From an uncultured Eudoraea sp. (GTDB taxonomy: Bacteria; Bacteroidota; Bacteroidia; Flavobacteriales; Flavobacteriaceae): a stretch of 28,112 nt of DNA. The notes below the pieces were generated by a model. The model was not told the origin of the DNA and searched no databases. It worked only from the letters and a program-made list of their open reading frames with translations. The stretch lies in the NCBI GenBank assembly GCA_905479615.1, contig CAJQNH010000067.1, forward strand, positions 1-28,112, in the 5' to 3' direction. Shown piece after piece: positions 8,949-17,024 of this stretch. Both the position numbers and the translations under genes were made by a program. Numbering within the stretch: the first letter of the stretch is position 1; every line of letters starts with the position of its first letter.

Positions 8949-10007
8949 TTATGTTTTCTGTTCCTTATTAAAGTATATCAGGTAGTAATACATTTGCCGT
9001 TCCTCATCCCATCCCTTTTCCACAAATTTTTCTGCTGATTCAGGATTTATAAAATCCATTTTTATTTGAATATTGGTGTCTAGCTGAATGATATTTTTTA
9101 TTTTTTTACGGGTATCGGACACAGCTTTATTCGCAATATCAAAACTGGAAACATCTTCAATGCTGTATTTTGGACCTTTCTCCGTTTTATAATGCTTAAA
9201 TTCAGGGATCAAATCCGGATTCTCCATTACCTCATTCAGAAAATTATTTTCTTCAAATGCGTCATTTTTTGCAAAATGGTTTACAGCCCTGTTCATGAAC
9301 ATAACCTCCTGTTTTTTGTCCTCTGCAGGCAGCACGACATCTTTTGCAAAATTTTGACAAAATTTCAGATAGTTTTTCGTGTAAAAATTATCATCTGCCA
9401 GAGCATCTACTCCTAGAAAACGCTCTAGCCAATATTTAGTATCATACCTATTGCTATCAATAGATAATACCTTATAGCCATCAGACTTATTTACATTAAA
9501 TATCAGGCAGCCTTTATCCAGTTTATTGATATTGATTCCTTGTTGAACAATTAAATCGAGATTAGTTCCATTTTCTGAGAACTGTAAAAAATCCTGTTTT
9601 ATTTCACTTTTAAAGATCCCGATCGCATCCGTTTTCTCATTATCAAGAAGTATATCGGTCAGATACGTAATATATATCTCACCACTTTTTATATGAGGAT
9701 GACTAGATTGATCATATAAATGTTTAGTCAGATTTACTGATATCTCATGAGACCTTTCCGGTTTTTCAAAAATTTCAGAAACAAGCTTATACACTTCATT
9801 AAATTCCACATCAATCTCATGCGTAAGACGATAATAATTTTCCTCTTTTTCTCGAAAGGGCTTTAAGAAGTATTCCTTTAATAAACCATTTGTTTCGTCG
9901 TCTGGGATAAAAGGTTCTTTAGAAAGAAACACGGGTTCTGCTTTACTTTTATTTCCGATACGGTGCAGTGATACGCCTTGAATTTGGGTAGCATAGAGAT
10001 TGATCAT
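8949..10007 (-). CDS. Nucleoid-associated protein, NdpA/YejK-like (PF04245)
   Basis: This 352-residue soluble protein resembles the 37-kDa nucleoid-associated family (E. coli YejK/NdpA). Supporting features are the N-terminal I-x-x-I-x-x-HRIGNKSK region, the EIYITYLTDIL and AIGIFKSE strands (about residues 105-135), the LDKGCLIFNV motif and KYWLERFLGV (about 190-200). The C-terminal half is helical. In E. coli the protein is associated with the nucleoid, but its precise role is not settled, and I see nothing here that narrows it. It lies 102 bp downstream of the pRiA4b ORF-3-like gene. Its 3' end converges with the kinase-like gene with only 3 bp between the stop codons. Confidence 0.85.
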   Translation of the reverse strand: MINLYATQIQGVSLHRIGNKSKAEPVFLSKEPFIPDDETNGLLKEYFLKPFREKEENYYRLTHEIDVEFNEVYKLVSEIFEKPERSHEISVNLTKHLYDQSSHPHIKSGEIYITYLTDILLDNEKTDAIGIFKSEIKQDFLQFSENGTNLDLIVQQGININKLDKGCLIFNVNKSDGYKVLSIDSNRYDTKYWLERFLGVDALADDNFYTKNYLKFCQNFAKDVVLPAEDKKQEVMFMNRAVNHFAKNDAFEENNFLNEVMENPDLIPEFKHYKTEKGPKYSIEDVSSFDIANKAVSDTRKKIKNIIQLDTNIQIKMDFINPESAEKFVEKGWDEERQMYYYLIYFNKEQKT

Positions 10008-10109
10008 AGTCTTTATTGGGGGTTAGTCTTTTAGTTTGTTCAATATTTAGAGGCAGAGATTAGGCAGCTATTTAATAAACATCTGCTTTATAGTTTAAGT
10101 CAAAGGATA

Positions 10110-10604
10110 TTAATTCCAATTTTCATCAAAATCCATATCATCATAGTTTTCCAGAGGTTCATCCAAATCAAAGGATGGTTCCGATTCGAATTTCTTTTCC
10201 GGAGGGGCTTCAGGCAATTCACCAAAACTGAATAAAACATTGGGATAAGACCTCCCATCTTCTTTTTCAACTACATCCGCTAATTCAACAAAAAATGTCC
10301 ACATACTTAAAAAATCATAGACATAAATAAGCTTGGGAGTTTGTTCAGTTAGTATGTTCTCCATTGAAATCTCGTTCATCAGGCGAACATTAGATCCATT
10401 ATCACTGGTATCAAAAAGGGGTATTTCTTCATCCTGGTTCCACAGCTCATCACAGGTATAAAAAGAGGCCATCTCATTGCCTAAAAAACCAAAGGCCTGA
10501 GTAATGGTATTGTGAAAATCTTCCAGTGTAACATGGTGTTCTATTTCTATATCCCTAAAGATGTCTTCTTGAGTATCCAGGATAATCCTGATTTTATAGA
10601 TCAT
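10110..10604 (-). CDS. pRiA4b ORF-3-like / IS1096 passenger-type domain protein
   Basis: This 164-residue protein resembles the plasmid pRiA4b ORF-3 family (PF07929). It has an N-terminal beta-strand plus helix (MIYKIRIILD, then LEDFHNTITQAFGF at about 27-40), a SFYTCDELW segment, and the hallmark core LIYVYDFLSMWTFFVELAD (about 92-110). The usual YDFGDxW/H pattern is changed to YDFLSMW. Residues 138-164 form a strongly acidic tail ending in DENWN. The family name comes from a plasmid ORF and from IS1096, but there are no terminal repeats or transposase here, so this is a resident gene. Its biochemical role is unknown. It is downstream of heme A synthase with its own likely promoter. Confidence 0.8.
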   Translation of the reverse strand: MIYKIRIILDTQEDIFRDIEIEHHVTLEDFHNTITQAFGFLGNEMASFYTCDELWNQDEEIPLFDTSDNGSNVRLMNEISMENILTEQTPKLIYVYDFLSMWTFFVELADVVEKEDGRSYPNVLFSFGELPEAPPEKKFESEPSFDLDEPLENYDDMDFDENWN

Positions 10605-10627
10605 TAACTCTAATTTATGGGTAGGGG

Positions 10628-10635
10628 CAAAGTTA
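10628..10635 (-). promoter_or_regulatory. Predicted -7 promoter element for the ORF-3-like gene
   Basis: The minus strand reads TAACTTTG, an exact match to the Bacteroidota -7 consensus TAnnTTTG. It overlaps the last codon of the upstream heme A synthase gene and would give a leader of roughly 15-20 bases before the ATG at 10604. No TTG is found at the expected -33 distance, so the call rests on the -7 element and its position. Confidence 0.4.
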
Positions 10636-11667
10636 CAAAGTTTTCTGACTTCTTATTCCTTTTGTGGCTTCCAAAACCAAATAGAATTGTATCCCAAATA
10701 AAAAGGCTGCCAATATCAAATGCAATGGTTGACTTGCAAAAGGGAAATCGAAATAATACATTGCAATACCAGTAATTACTTCAATTAAAAGAAGACCTAA
10801 AACCCAATTGATTTTTGAATACCCCAGCTTCTTTTGAGATATGGAATATGCCAGGTAGAGATTAATTAGTACTACCAAAATTGAAAAAGAACGATGGATA
10901 TAAAATTGTATTGAAGGATTAGCGAGCCAAATATCTTTGGCATTTTCCCCTAATAAATCTATTTGATGGTCTATGAATTGTCTTACTTGTGTTCCCAAAA
11001 TAATTTGTATTAGGGTAAGGCCTAATGCAACCCATATGGTTAATGTTACTTTTTTATCATAATTACCATTTTTAGAAATGGAACCTGTTTTATAAATGAG
11101 ATAGACCAGTAATGATACAATGAAAAGGGCCATAACCATATGCATAGTTATTTTCACCGGTTCAAGAACAGAATAAACAACTGTGGCGCCTAACCATGCC
11201 TGAAAGCCCATTCCAAATACGACAAGCCAGGAAATCAAGGTGACTTTTTTATCCCTTCGCCAATATGAAGTCGACGCAAGGGCTAAAAAAAGTGTTGCCA
11301 TTCCTGCGAGGGCACCGAAAAGACGATTTATAAATTCAATCCATGTATGAAGTGCATTAAAAACCGCATAGTCATGTCTTTGATACTGCTCCCAATTAAC
11401 TTTGTCGTAATTGCTACCCGTTGTGAATTCTGCTTTGGCCACCCATAGGGATTCTTCTCGGATAATCACCTGCCCTTCGTTATAAGTAAATTCTGGTTGC
11501 CATTGTAACTGAGAAATATCTGTGGGGGGTATATAATAGCCAAAACACTTTGGCCAATCTGGACAACCCATTCCGCTTCCTGTCATGCGCACCACGGCTC
11601 CTGCTATGATTACCAAATAAACCAGCACCAATGAAATTTTGGCAATTTTTCTAAAATTCTTGTGCAT
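10633..11667 (-). CDS. ctaA: Heme A synthase (COX15/CtaA family)
   Basis: This membrane enzyme oxidises the C8 methyl of heme O to the formyl group of heme A, the cofactor of aa3-type cytochrome oxidase. It has 344 residues and about eight transmembrane helices. The family features are all visible: VVRMTGSGMGCPDWPKC with the loop cysteine pair Cys35/Cys41, the EFxxR element (Glu111, Arg115), and four heme-ligand histidines His107, His176, His258 and His316. The extracytoplasmic loop between helices 1 and 2 (about residues 42-105) is longer than in the Bacillus CtaA type. It lies downstream of the CCA transferase gene after a 149-bp gap that carries a likely promoter. No heme O synthase or oxidase subunit gene is in the window. 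Confidence 0.95.
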   Translation of the reverse strand: MHKNFRKIAKISLVLVYLVIIAGAVVRMTGSGMGCPDWPKCFGYYIPPTDISQLQWQPEFTYNEGQVIIREESLWVAKAEFTTGSNYDKVNWEQYQRHDYAVFNALHTWIEFINRLFGALAGMATLFLALASTSYWRRDKKVTLISWLVVFGMGFQAWLGATVVYSVLEPVKITMHMVMALFIVSLLVYLIYKTGSISKNGNYDKKVTLTIWVALGLTLIQIILGTQVRQFIDHQIDLLGENAKDIWLANPSIQFYIHRSFSILVVLINLYLAYSISQKKLGYSKINWVLGLLLIEVITGIAMYYFDFPFASQPLHLILAAFLFGIQFYLVLEATKGIRSQKTL

Positions 11668-11686
11668 AAGAGTTTAAATTTCAGAG

Positions 11687-11694
11687 CAAAATTA
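11687..11694 (-). promoter_or_regulatory. Predicted -7 promoter element for heme A synthase
   Basis: The minus strand reads TAATTTTG, matching TAnnTTTG, about 20 bp upstream of the ATG at 11667, implying a short leader. The nearest upstream TTTG is only 13 bp away, shorter than the usual spacing near 19, so the -33 element is uncertain. The rest of the 149-bp gap (11668-11816) shows no other structure. Confidence 0.4.
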
Positions 11695-11816
11695 CTATTC
11701 TTTTGTTCAAATACTTGCTTATTTCTTTTTTTGAGAAATATTAATAGTTGAACTCATTTAATAAAAACAAAAGTTCTCATTTACACTTTAAGCAACTTTT
11801 TCAAAATTTGTCCCAG

Positions 11817-13241
11817 CTACTGTTCTCTAAGACCCAATTCTACGCCTTTTTTGATCATAAATTTATAAGCCGGCTCATATTCATTCAGAATCTCACCTTC
11901 AAGAATTGCCTCTTTGATTGCATCTTTAATGATGCCGATTTCTTTAGAGGGTTTAAGGTTAAAAGTTTTCATAATCTCCTCACCACTTATAGGGGGTTGA
12001 AAATTTCTTAAATGATCACGTTCTTCTACTTCAATGATTTTTTGCCTTACAATCTTAAAATTGTTTTTATACTTTTTCTGCTTAAAAGAATTTTTTGTAG
12101 TGATATCTGCTTCACAAAGGGTCATAAGATCGTCTACATGCTCTCCGGCATCAAATACTAATCGTCTTACTGCTGCATCCGTTACATTATCCTGAGAAAG
12201 AATTATAGGTCTTGAACTCATTCGTACCATTTTCTGGACAAATTTCATTTTGTCGTTTAATGGCATATGTAATCTCTTAAATAATTTAAATACCATTTTA
12301 GAGCCCACAAATTCATGTGCATGAAAGGTCCAGCCTATTTTATTGTCAAACCTTTTGGTGGGGGCCTTACCTATATCGTGTAATAGTGCTGCCCACCGCA
12401 ACCATAAATTGTCGGTAGTTTTAGCAATATTATCAACAACTTCAAGAGTATGCCAAAAATTGTCTTTATGGCGTTGACCCTCAATTTCTTCAATACCTTC
12501 CAAAGCAGTTAATTCGGGCAGCAAAAAGGGTAATAATTCGGTATTATATAAAAGTTTTAGACCAATGGATGGCTGATCACATGCTAAAATTTTGTTTAAT
12601 TCATCAACAATTCGTTCCTGAGATATTATCTCTATTCGTTCCTTATTTTCTATAATTGCCTGAAGCGATTTTAATTCGATGTTAAAACCCAGCTGAGTTG
12701 CAAAACGAATAGCTCTCATCATTCTCAATGGGTCATCAGAATAGGTTATGGAAGGATTCAATGGAGTTCGGATTAATTTGTTTTTCAGGTCTTTAAGCCC
12801 ATCAAACGGGTCCAGTAGTTGGCCATAATCTGATTCATTAAGCGATATGGCCATGGTGTTTATAGTAAAATCACGTCTTTTCTGGTCATCTAAAAGCGTT
12901 CCATCCTCAACAACTGGCTTTCTGCTATCTCTTGTATAACTTTCCGTTCTGGCACCCACAAATTCTATTTCCCAATTATGATGTTTTATCATCGCGGTCC
13001 CGAAATTCTTGAAGACAGATACTTTGGGTTTACCATCAAGTTTTGAGGCCACCTTTTTAGCAAGCTGAATTCCGCTTCCTACGGCAACTATATCTATATC
13101 CTTGGGTTTACCTCTTTCCAATATAAGATCCCTTACAAATCCGCCTATTACATAATTGTCAATGGAAAGCTCCTTCGCAGAGCCAGCAATAATGGAAAAA
13201 ATGGAGTCTTGTAAGCATTTTTTGTAATTTGTCAACATCAT
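11817..13241 (-). CDS. cca: CCA tRNA nucleotidyltransferase with HD domain
   Basis: The product adds or repairs the 3' CCA end of tRNAs, and this class may also include a separate poly(A) polymerase. It has 474 residues. The class II nucleotidyltransferase head contains GGFVRD (33-38) and the metal-binding DID (Asp48, Asp50). The conserved RRDFTIN lies at 122-128 and the nucleotide-recognition DDPLRMMRAIRF region at about 169-180. An HD phosphohydrolase-like domain follows (LLHDIGK, His288-Asp289). The start is one of two consecutive ATGs (13241 or 13238). The gene is 76 bp downstream of the threonylcarbamoyl-AMP synthase gene, so two tRNA maturation functions lie side by side. I cannot tell CCA-adding from A-adding specificity by eye, although a single such gene favours full CCA addition. 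Confidence 0.93.
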   Translation of the reverse strand: MMLTNYKKCLQDSIFSIIAGSAKELSIDNYVIGGFVRDLILERGKPKDIDIVAVGSGIQLAKKVASKLDGKPKVSVFKNFGTAMIKHHNWEIEFVGARTESYTRDSRKPVVEDGTLLDDQKRRDFTINTMAISLNESDYGQLLDPFDGLKDLKNKLIRTPLNPSITYSDDPLRMMRAIRFATQLGFNIELKSLQAIIENKERIEIISQERIVDELNKILACDQPSIGLKLLYNTELLPFLLPELTALEGIEEIEGQRHKDNFWHTLEVVDNIAKTTDNLWLRWAALLHDIGKAPTKRFDNKIGWTFHAHEFVGSKMVFKLFKRLHMPLNDKMKFVQKMVRMSSRPIILSQDNVTDAAVRRLVFDAGEHVDDLMTLCEADITTKNSFKQKKYKNNFKIVRQKIIEVEERDHLRNFQPPISGEEIMKTFNLKPSKEIGIIKDAIKEAILEGEILNEYEPAYKFMIKKGVELGLREQ

Positions 13242-13317
13242 AATTTAGATCACTTCTGAATTGAGTTGCCTGGGTGGGTAGTAATCCGAAATAATAAAGC
13301 CAGGATTTTTTATTGTT

Positions 13318-13881
13318 CTACTTGCGGATAATTTTTACAGTTCCATCATTACCCAATTTAATAATGGAAGAAGGTGATTTAATGGTTGTTTTTCGCTCCA
13401 AATTTACCACATAGTCTACACCTTTTAAAATCAAATCACTTATTTCTGAAAAATTTCCTGGCGTAGATTCCCCGCCAATATTTGCAGAAGTAGAAACAAT
13501 GGGTTTCTTAAAATTTTCAATTAACCGTTGGCAAAACTGATCAGATGCTACTCGTATAGCTAGGGTGTTATCCTCAGCAATAAGATTCCCGGCTACACTT
13601 TTAGGGTTATCGTAAATAATAGTAACTGGTCTTTCAGATAGATCCATCAAATCATAAGCTGGTTCAGGAACTTTTTCTACATATTGCTCAAGCATAAACT
13701 GATTAGATACCAGGCAAATCATTGCCTTTTTATCGGACCTTTTTTTGAGTTTGTATATTTTTTCTACTGCGCTCACATTTGTTGCATCGCAGCCAATACC
13801 CCAAACTGTATCGGTTGGATAAAGTATAATTCCTCCGCTTTTTAAAATTTCTATTGCTGCCGCTATTTCTTCTTTGATCAT
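13318..13881 (-). CDS. L-threonylcarbamoyladenylate synthase (TsaC/YrdC/Sua5 family)
   Basis: This enzyme makes threonylcarbamoyl-AMP from threonine, bicarbonate and ATP, the first step of the t6A37 modification of ANN-decoding tRNAs. At 187 residues it has only the YrdC domain, like bacterial TsaC, without the C-terminal Sua5 domain. Motifs seen are GGIILYPTDTVWGIGCDA (16-33), KIYKLKKRSDKK with the substrate-binding Lys/Arg cluster (41-52), TLAIRV, and the STSANIGGESTPG loop (about 131-143). It lies 50 bp downstream of a glycosyltransferase gene and 76 bp upstream of cca. Its partners TsaB, TsaD and TsaE are not in the window. Confidence 0.95.
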   Translation of the reverse strand: MIKEEIAAAIEILKSGGIILYPTDTVWGIGCDATNVSAVEKIYKLKKRSDKKAMICLVSNQFMLEQYVEKVPEPAYDLMDLSERPVTIIYDNPKSVAGNLIAEDNTLAIRVASDQFCQRLIENFKKPIVSTSANIGGESTPGNFSEISDLILKGVDYVVNLERKTTIKSPSSIIKLGNDGTVKIIRK

Positions 13882-13931
13882 TATTGTTTACTAAAGGATA
13901 AAATATTATTTATACTTAATTCGGGTCTAAT

Positions 13932-14873
13932 TTAGGGTAAAATTCGTTGTTCTTGTTTTAACGATTTCCCTAATGGAAGTCCAATTAATATACGATGGAA
14001 TAATTTAAAATATTTTGGTTTTACAATAGATACCAGGCCATATCGCAAAATAAAAAACATTCTAAGTATCTGATAATGCAAATACCCGTAATTCTTTCTT
14101 ATTACATAAAACATAGACGTTTTAAGCTCAATTTTAGTTCGAATATTCCATGCAGCTTTTTGAATACTCATTCCTTGATAATGAAGATAAGATGCGGAGG
14201 GAACAAAATAAGTTTTTCTGCTTTTCTTCTTTAGCCGATAACAAATATCACTTTCCTCAAAATACAGGAAAATATTTGTATCAAACCCGCCTACAGAATC
14301 AAAATCCATAGCCCTAAAAAACATAAAGCTACCATTTACATAATCAACTGATAATGGCGTTGTATACTGCTTTCGTCTGTTAGGCTTCGTTCTTGGAAAA
14401 ACTAATTCTAACATTTTTTTACCAAAAATTTCCCTTCCTATAGAAGTGAAATGATCAAAACTAACTTCTTTTTTTTGATACTCATTAAAAATTTGAGGAC
14501 CGCATAATGCTGCATCCTCTGTTTTTTCCATAAAATCGTAACATATTTTTATTGGATCTTTTATAAGCACAGTGTCGTTGTTTAAGAATAAGTAATAGCT
14601 GGCATTAGCAAACTGTACCCCATACATGTTACCACCGCCAAAACCAGTATTTATCCTGCTTCTTTTGAGGCTTATATTGGTGTTTTTTATTCCAGAAATA
14701 TAGTTTTTCAATTCCTCATAATCTTCATTTTTGGATGCATTGTCTACTATGATTATTTCGTAGGAAATTGTACCTGTCGTATTTTCCAAAACGCTTTGGA
14801 TACACTTCTGGGAAAACTCAGAAGAATTGTAATTGATAATTATTATGGCTACATCAAATTTAATATCTCTCAT
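13932..14873 (-). CDS. Glycosyltransferase family 2 (rhamnosyltransferase/WbbL-like)
   Basis: This 313-residue GT-A fold enzyme is probably a peripheral membrane protein acting on envelope glycans. The nucleotide-sugar site is visible as VAIIIINYNS (8-17) and IIVDNAS (41-47). A metal-binding NND at 98-100 (LFLNNDTVL) takes the place of DXD. The acceptor-side FEESDICYRL and HYQGMS motifs are typical of the WbbL/rhamnosyltransferase branch. The C terminus is basic and hydrophobic (residues about 255-300) without a clear helix pair. Its ATG overlaps the end of the upstream GT2-GT9 gene by 14 bp, which suggests translational coupling and a shared pathway. Donor and acceptor cannot be named. Confidence 0.9.
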   Translation of the reverse strand: MRDIKFDVAIIIINYNSSEFSQKCIQSVLENTTGTISYEIIIVDNASKNEDYEELKNYISGIKNTNISLKRSRINTGFGGGNMYGVQFANASYYLFLNNDTVLIKDPIKICYDFMEKTEDAALCGPQIFNEYQKKEVSFDHFTSIGREIFGKKMLELVFPRTKPNRRKQYTTPLSVDYVNGSFMFFRAMDFDSVGGFDTNIFLYFEESDICYRLKKKSRKTYFVPSASYLHYQGMSIQKAAWNIRTKIELKTSMFYVIRKNYGYLHYQILRMFFILRYGLVSIVKPKYFKLFHRILIGLPLGKSLKQEQRILP

Positions 14874-16716
14874 TCATTGAATTGTCTTTAATAGCTCTAC
14901 TGCAATACTTATTTAGAAAAAGAATTAATTGTTCTTCAAAAAGAATAGGTTTAAAATAATCGTAGAGGGATCGTATTACCTTTTTAATTTTGTTTTTGTT
15001 CATATTTACAAATAATTCCGGGTGATAGTCATTTAGATGGATAGCTATATTTAACTCAGATGAACTATCATGCCATGCTTCCTTAACAATAAAAGGGCTA
15101 AAGAGGCAAAATGTAGGTATCCTTAGGGCTTTGGCCATATTAGCTGCTCCTCCCTCATTCCCAATTAAGGCATCACACTGTGAAAGTATCAGAATAAAAT
15201 CCCTTAATGAATTTGCGTAAAAGTCAAAATTTATTATTGATTTTGAGACTTCATTACACTGGTCATAAATGGCCCTGGCTTCATCTCTTTGATTTGGTAA
15301 ATAATTAAAAAGTACCATGCCGTCGGTGTTTGAACAAATTGTATCAACAACTTTGGGCATATATTCAGGGGGGTAAGTTTTTAAGGCACTACTCCCCATA
15401 ATACTAATCATAATAAGTTTCTGATCAGAACTTGTTTTTAATTCCCCAATCATTTGTTGGGCCAAAGCAATTTCTTCCTGACTTAAATATAATTTGGGAG
15501 AGATTGAATAATCATCAACTTCAGATGAAAGAGGACTAACTAATTGTAATCTGATTTTATTGGCAAGTGAATTCTTGTCAGTAGCTGTTTGACTTTCTAT
15601 TACGGTATCAGTATATATCCAGGAATTGTACCACCTGTAGTGAGCAATTTTGCGCTCCGATCGGGCAAAAATAGAAATCAGATTACTTTCCAATTTTCCA
15701 TAAGCATCTATGACTACGTCGTAGGATTGCAATTGGATTGATTTTAAAAATGAATAAAAGGCCTTTTTATTTTCGCTAAATTCTTTTTTAAAAACGATGA
15801 TATGGTCAATGTGGGGATTGTTATCCAATACCGCTAATGTATTTTCATTTGCGACATAATGGACAGTACATTCAGGGAACAAATGTTTTAAAGTACGGCA
15901 AATAACCGTACTTGCTAATACATCCCCAATCATTTTTTGTTGAATTACAAGAAATTTCCTGTTTTCCACATTCGGCCTAATAATTTCAGTTGTTTTAAAC
16001 TGGCTTTTAGGATCTAAATGCACACAGACGGCACTATATCGAAGTTGCTTAGTCTTAATCCCATATTTGCGTAAACGTACTCCAAGCTCCCTTTCCTCAC
16101 CTTCATATCCCATATCTTGGCCAGAACCAATAACTTTAAGAATATCATTTTTCCACCCAGAAGAATTGTGCGCGTTCCAACTGTACTTTGTTGGTGTTAA
16201 AGTTTTTAGGGCTTGCGAAATAAAGCCTCTTGAAGCAAGTCTTGCTTTTTTAAATGATTTTTTTATTCCTTGCTCTTTTAGCCAGTTGATTTTGAAACAA
16301 TTTTGCTCTTCAATGTCCTCTAACGTTAAAGTCCTGGAGATATTCAAAGGCAACAAATAAGAAACACCTGAAATAAATGTTGCAGGTTCCCTATTTAAAT
16401 AATGGACCTGTACAAAGTCCGCTCTGGGAATACAGTCGCCTTCTGTTGTAATTATATAATTCGTATTGGATGATAAAATGGCCTTAGTTAATATTTTGCT
16501 TTTCTGAAAGCCATCATCCTCTTCCCAAATATGACTTATGGGAAAGGAAACCCTAGTCTTTATTTTATTAATCAATTCTTTATATTGGGTACCCGATCCA
16601 TCCTCGGCAATGATCAATTCGAAATCCATGAAAGTCTGGCAATTGAATCCCCATAGGACCTTTTCCAACATTTCTGGTTGGTTGTAAGTACTTACTATTA
16701 CACTTACTGCACTCAT
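14860..16716 (-). CDS. Bifunctional glycosyltransferase: GT2 domain fused to GT9 (heptosyltransferase-like) domain
   Basis: This 618-residue protein contains two different glycosyltransferases. The N-terminal GT2 (GT-A) domain spans about 1-245: VSVIVSTYNQPEML (4-17), a metal-site-like GDC (93-95), and the acceptor region GYEGEERELGVRLRKYG (203-219). The C-terminal GT9 (GT-B) domain spans about 252-600: RKFLVIQQKMIGDVLAS with the catalytic-position Asp265, and the donor-site GNEGGAANMAKAL (519-531), the equivalent of GNDSGPxHLA in ADP-heptose:LPS heptosyltransferases. No stop or frameshift separates the halves. GT9 enzymes transfer heptose or similar sugars to lipid A-core oligosaccharide at the inner membrane, so the protein probably builds LPS/LOS core. 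It heads the transferase pair, with a strong promoter match 28 bp upstream. Confidence 0.9.
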   Translation of the reverse strand: MSAVSVIVSTYNQPEMLEKVLWGFNCQTFMDFELIIAEDGSGTQYKELINKIKTRVSFPISHIWEEDDGFQKSKILTKAILSSNTNYIITTEGDCIPRADFVQVHYLNREPATFISGVSYLLPLNISRTLTLEDIEEQNCFKINWLKEQGIKKSFKKARLASRGFISQALKTLTPTKYSWNAHNSSGWKNDILKVIGSGQDMGYEGEERELGVRLRKYGIKTKQLRYSAVCVHLDPKSQFKTTEIIRPNVENRKFLVIQQKMIGDVLASTVICRTLKHLFPECTVHYVANENTLAVLDNNPHIDHIIVFKKEFSENKKAFYSFLKSIQLQSYDVVIDAYGKLESNLISIFARSERKIAHYRWYNSWIYTDTVIESQTATDKNSLANKIRLQLVSPLSSEVDDYSISPKLYLSQEEIALAQQMIGELKTSSDQKLIMISIMGSSALKTYPPEYMPKVVDTICSNTDGMVLFNYLPNQRDEARAIYDQCNEVSKSIINFDFYANSLRDFILILSQCDALIGNEGGAANMAKALRIPTFCLFSPFIVKEAWHDSSSELNIAIHLNDYHPELFVNMNKNKIKKVIRSLYDYFKPILFEEQLILFLNKYCSRAIKDNSMNERY

Positions 16717-17024
16717 TTAAAGATATTTGTTTTCACTATATTACAAATGTAGTTTTTTGCATATCATATCCAATATGCTTTCCAAATTAATGCAGAATTA
16801 ACACAAATAAAAGGTCATTAGGCTCAATAAAACAAGGATATCTTCGAAGTAATTAAAAAGTGAATTTGATATTTTATAATTGCAGGAGCTACAATGTAGA
16901 TTTGCGCTAAAATAAGTGAAAATAATACTTCAAATTGCGAAAAGATTAATCATATTTATCTATGTCACAGTTATCCCATTCCGGTAATAGAAAATGAAGT
17001 AATAGAAAGGAAGAGTAACTGCTC
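16717..17024. other. 308-bp intergenic region between glycosyltransferase genes
   Basis: The left end holds the promoter at 16744-16773. The remainder (about 16775-17010) is AT-rich, has frequent stops in the frames I checked, and shows no RNA-like structure I can support. A 5-bp hairpin, AAGAG/CTCTT, at 17011-17026 straddles the stop of the upstream gene and could be a weak terminator on the minus strand, but it has no proper U tract. Confidence 0.5.
16744..16773 (-). promoter_or_regulatory. Predicted Bacteroidota promoter (TTG-N19-TACATTTG) for the glycosyltransferase operon
   Basis: The minus strand carries TTG (16773-16771), exactly 19 bp, and then TACATTTG (16751-16744). This matches both the -33 and the -7 elements of the Bacteroidota sigma-ABfr consensus at the usual spacing. 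Transcription would begin near 16737, about 20 bases before the ATG at 16716. It is the best promoter match in the window. Confidence 0.65.

Noticed and set aside
10110..10604. Remnant of an IS1096-like transposon
   Set aside because: Only the domain name suggests it. No terminal inverted repeats, target duplication or transposase fragment are visible around the gene.
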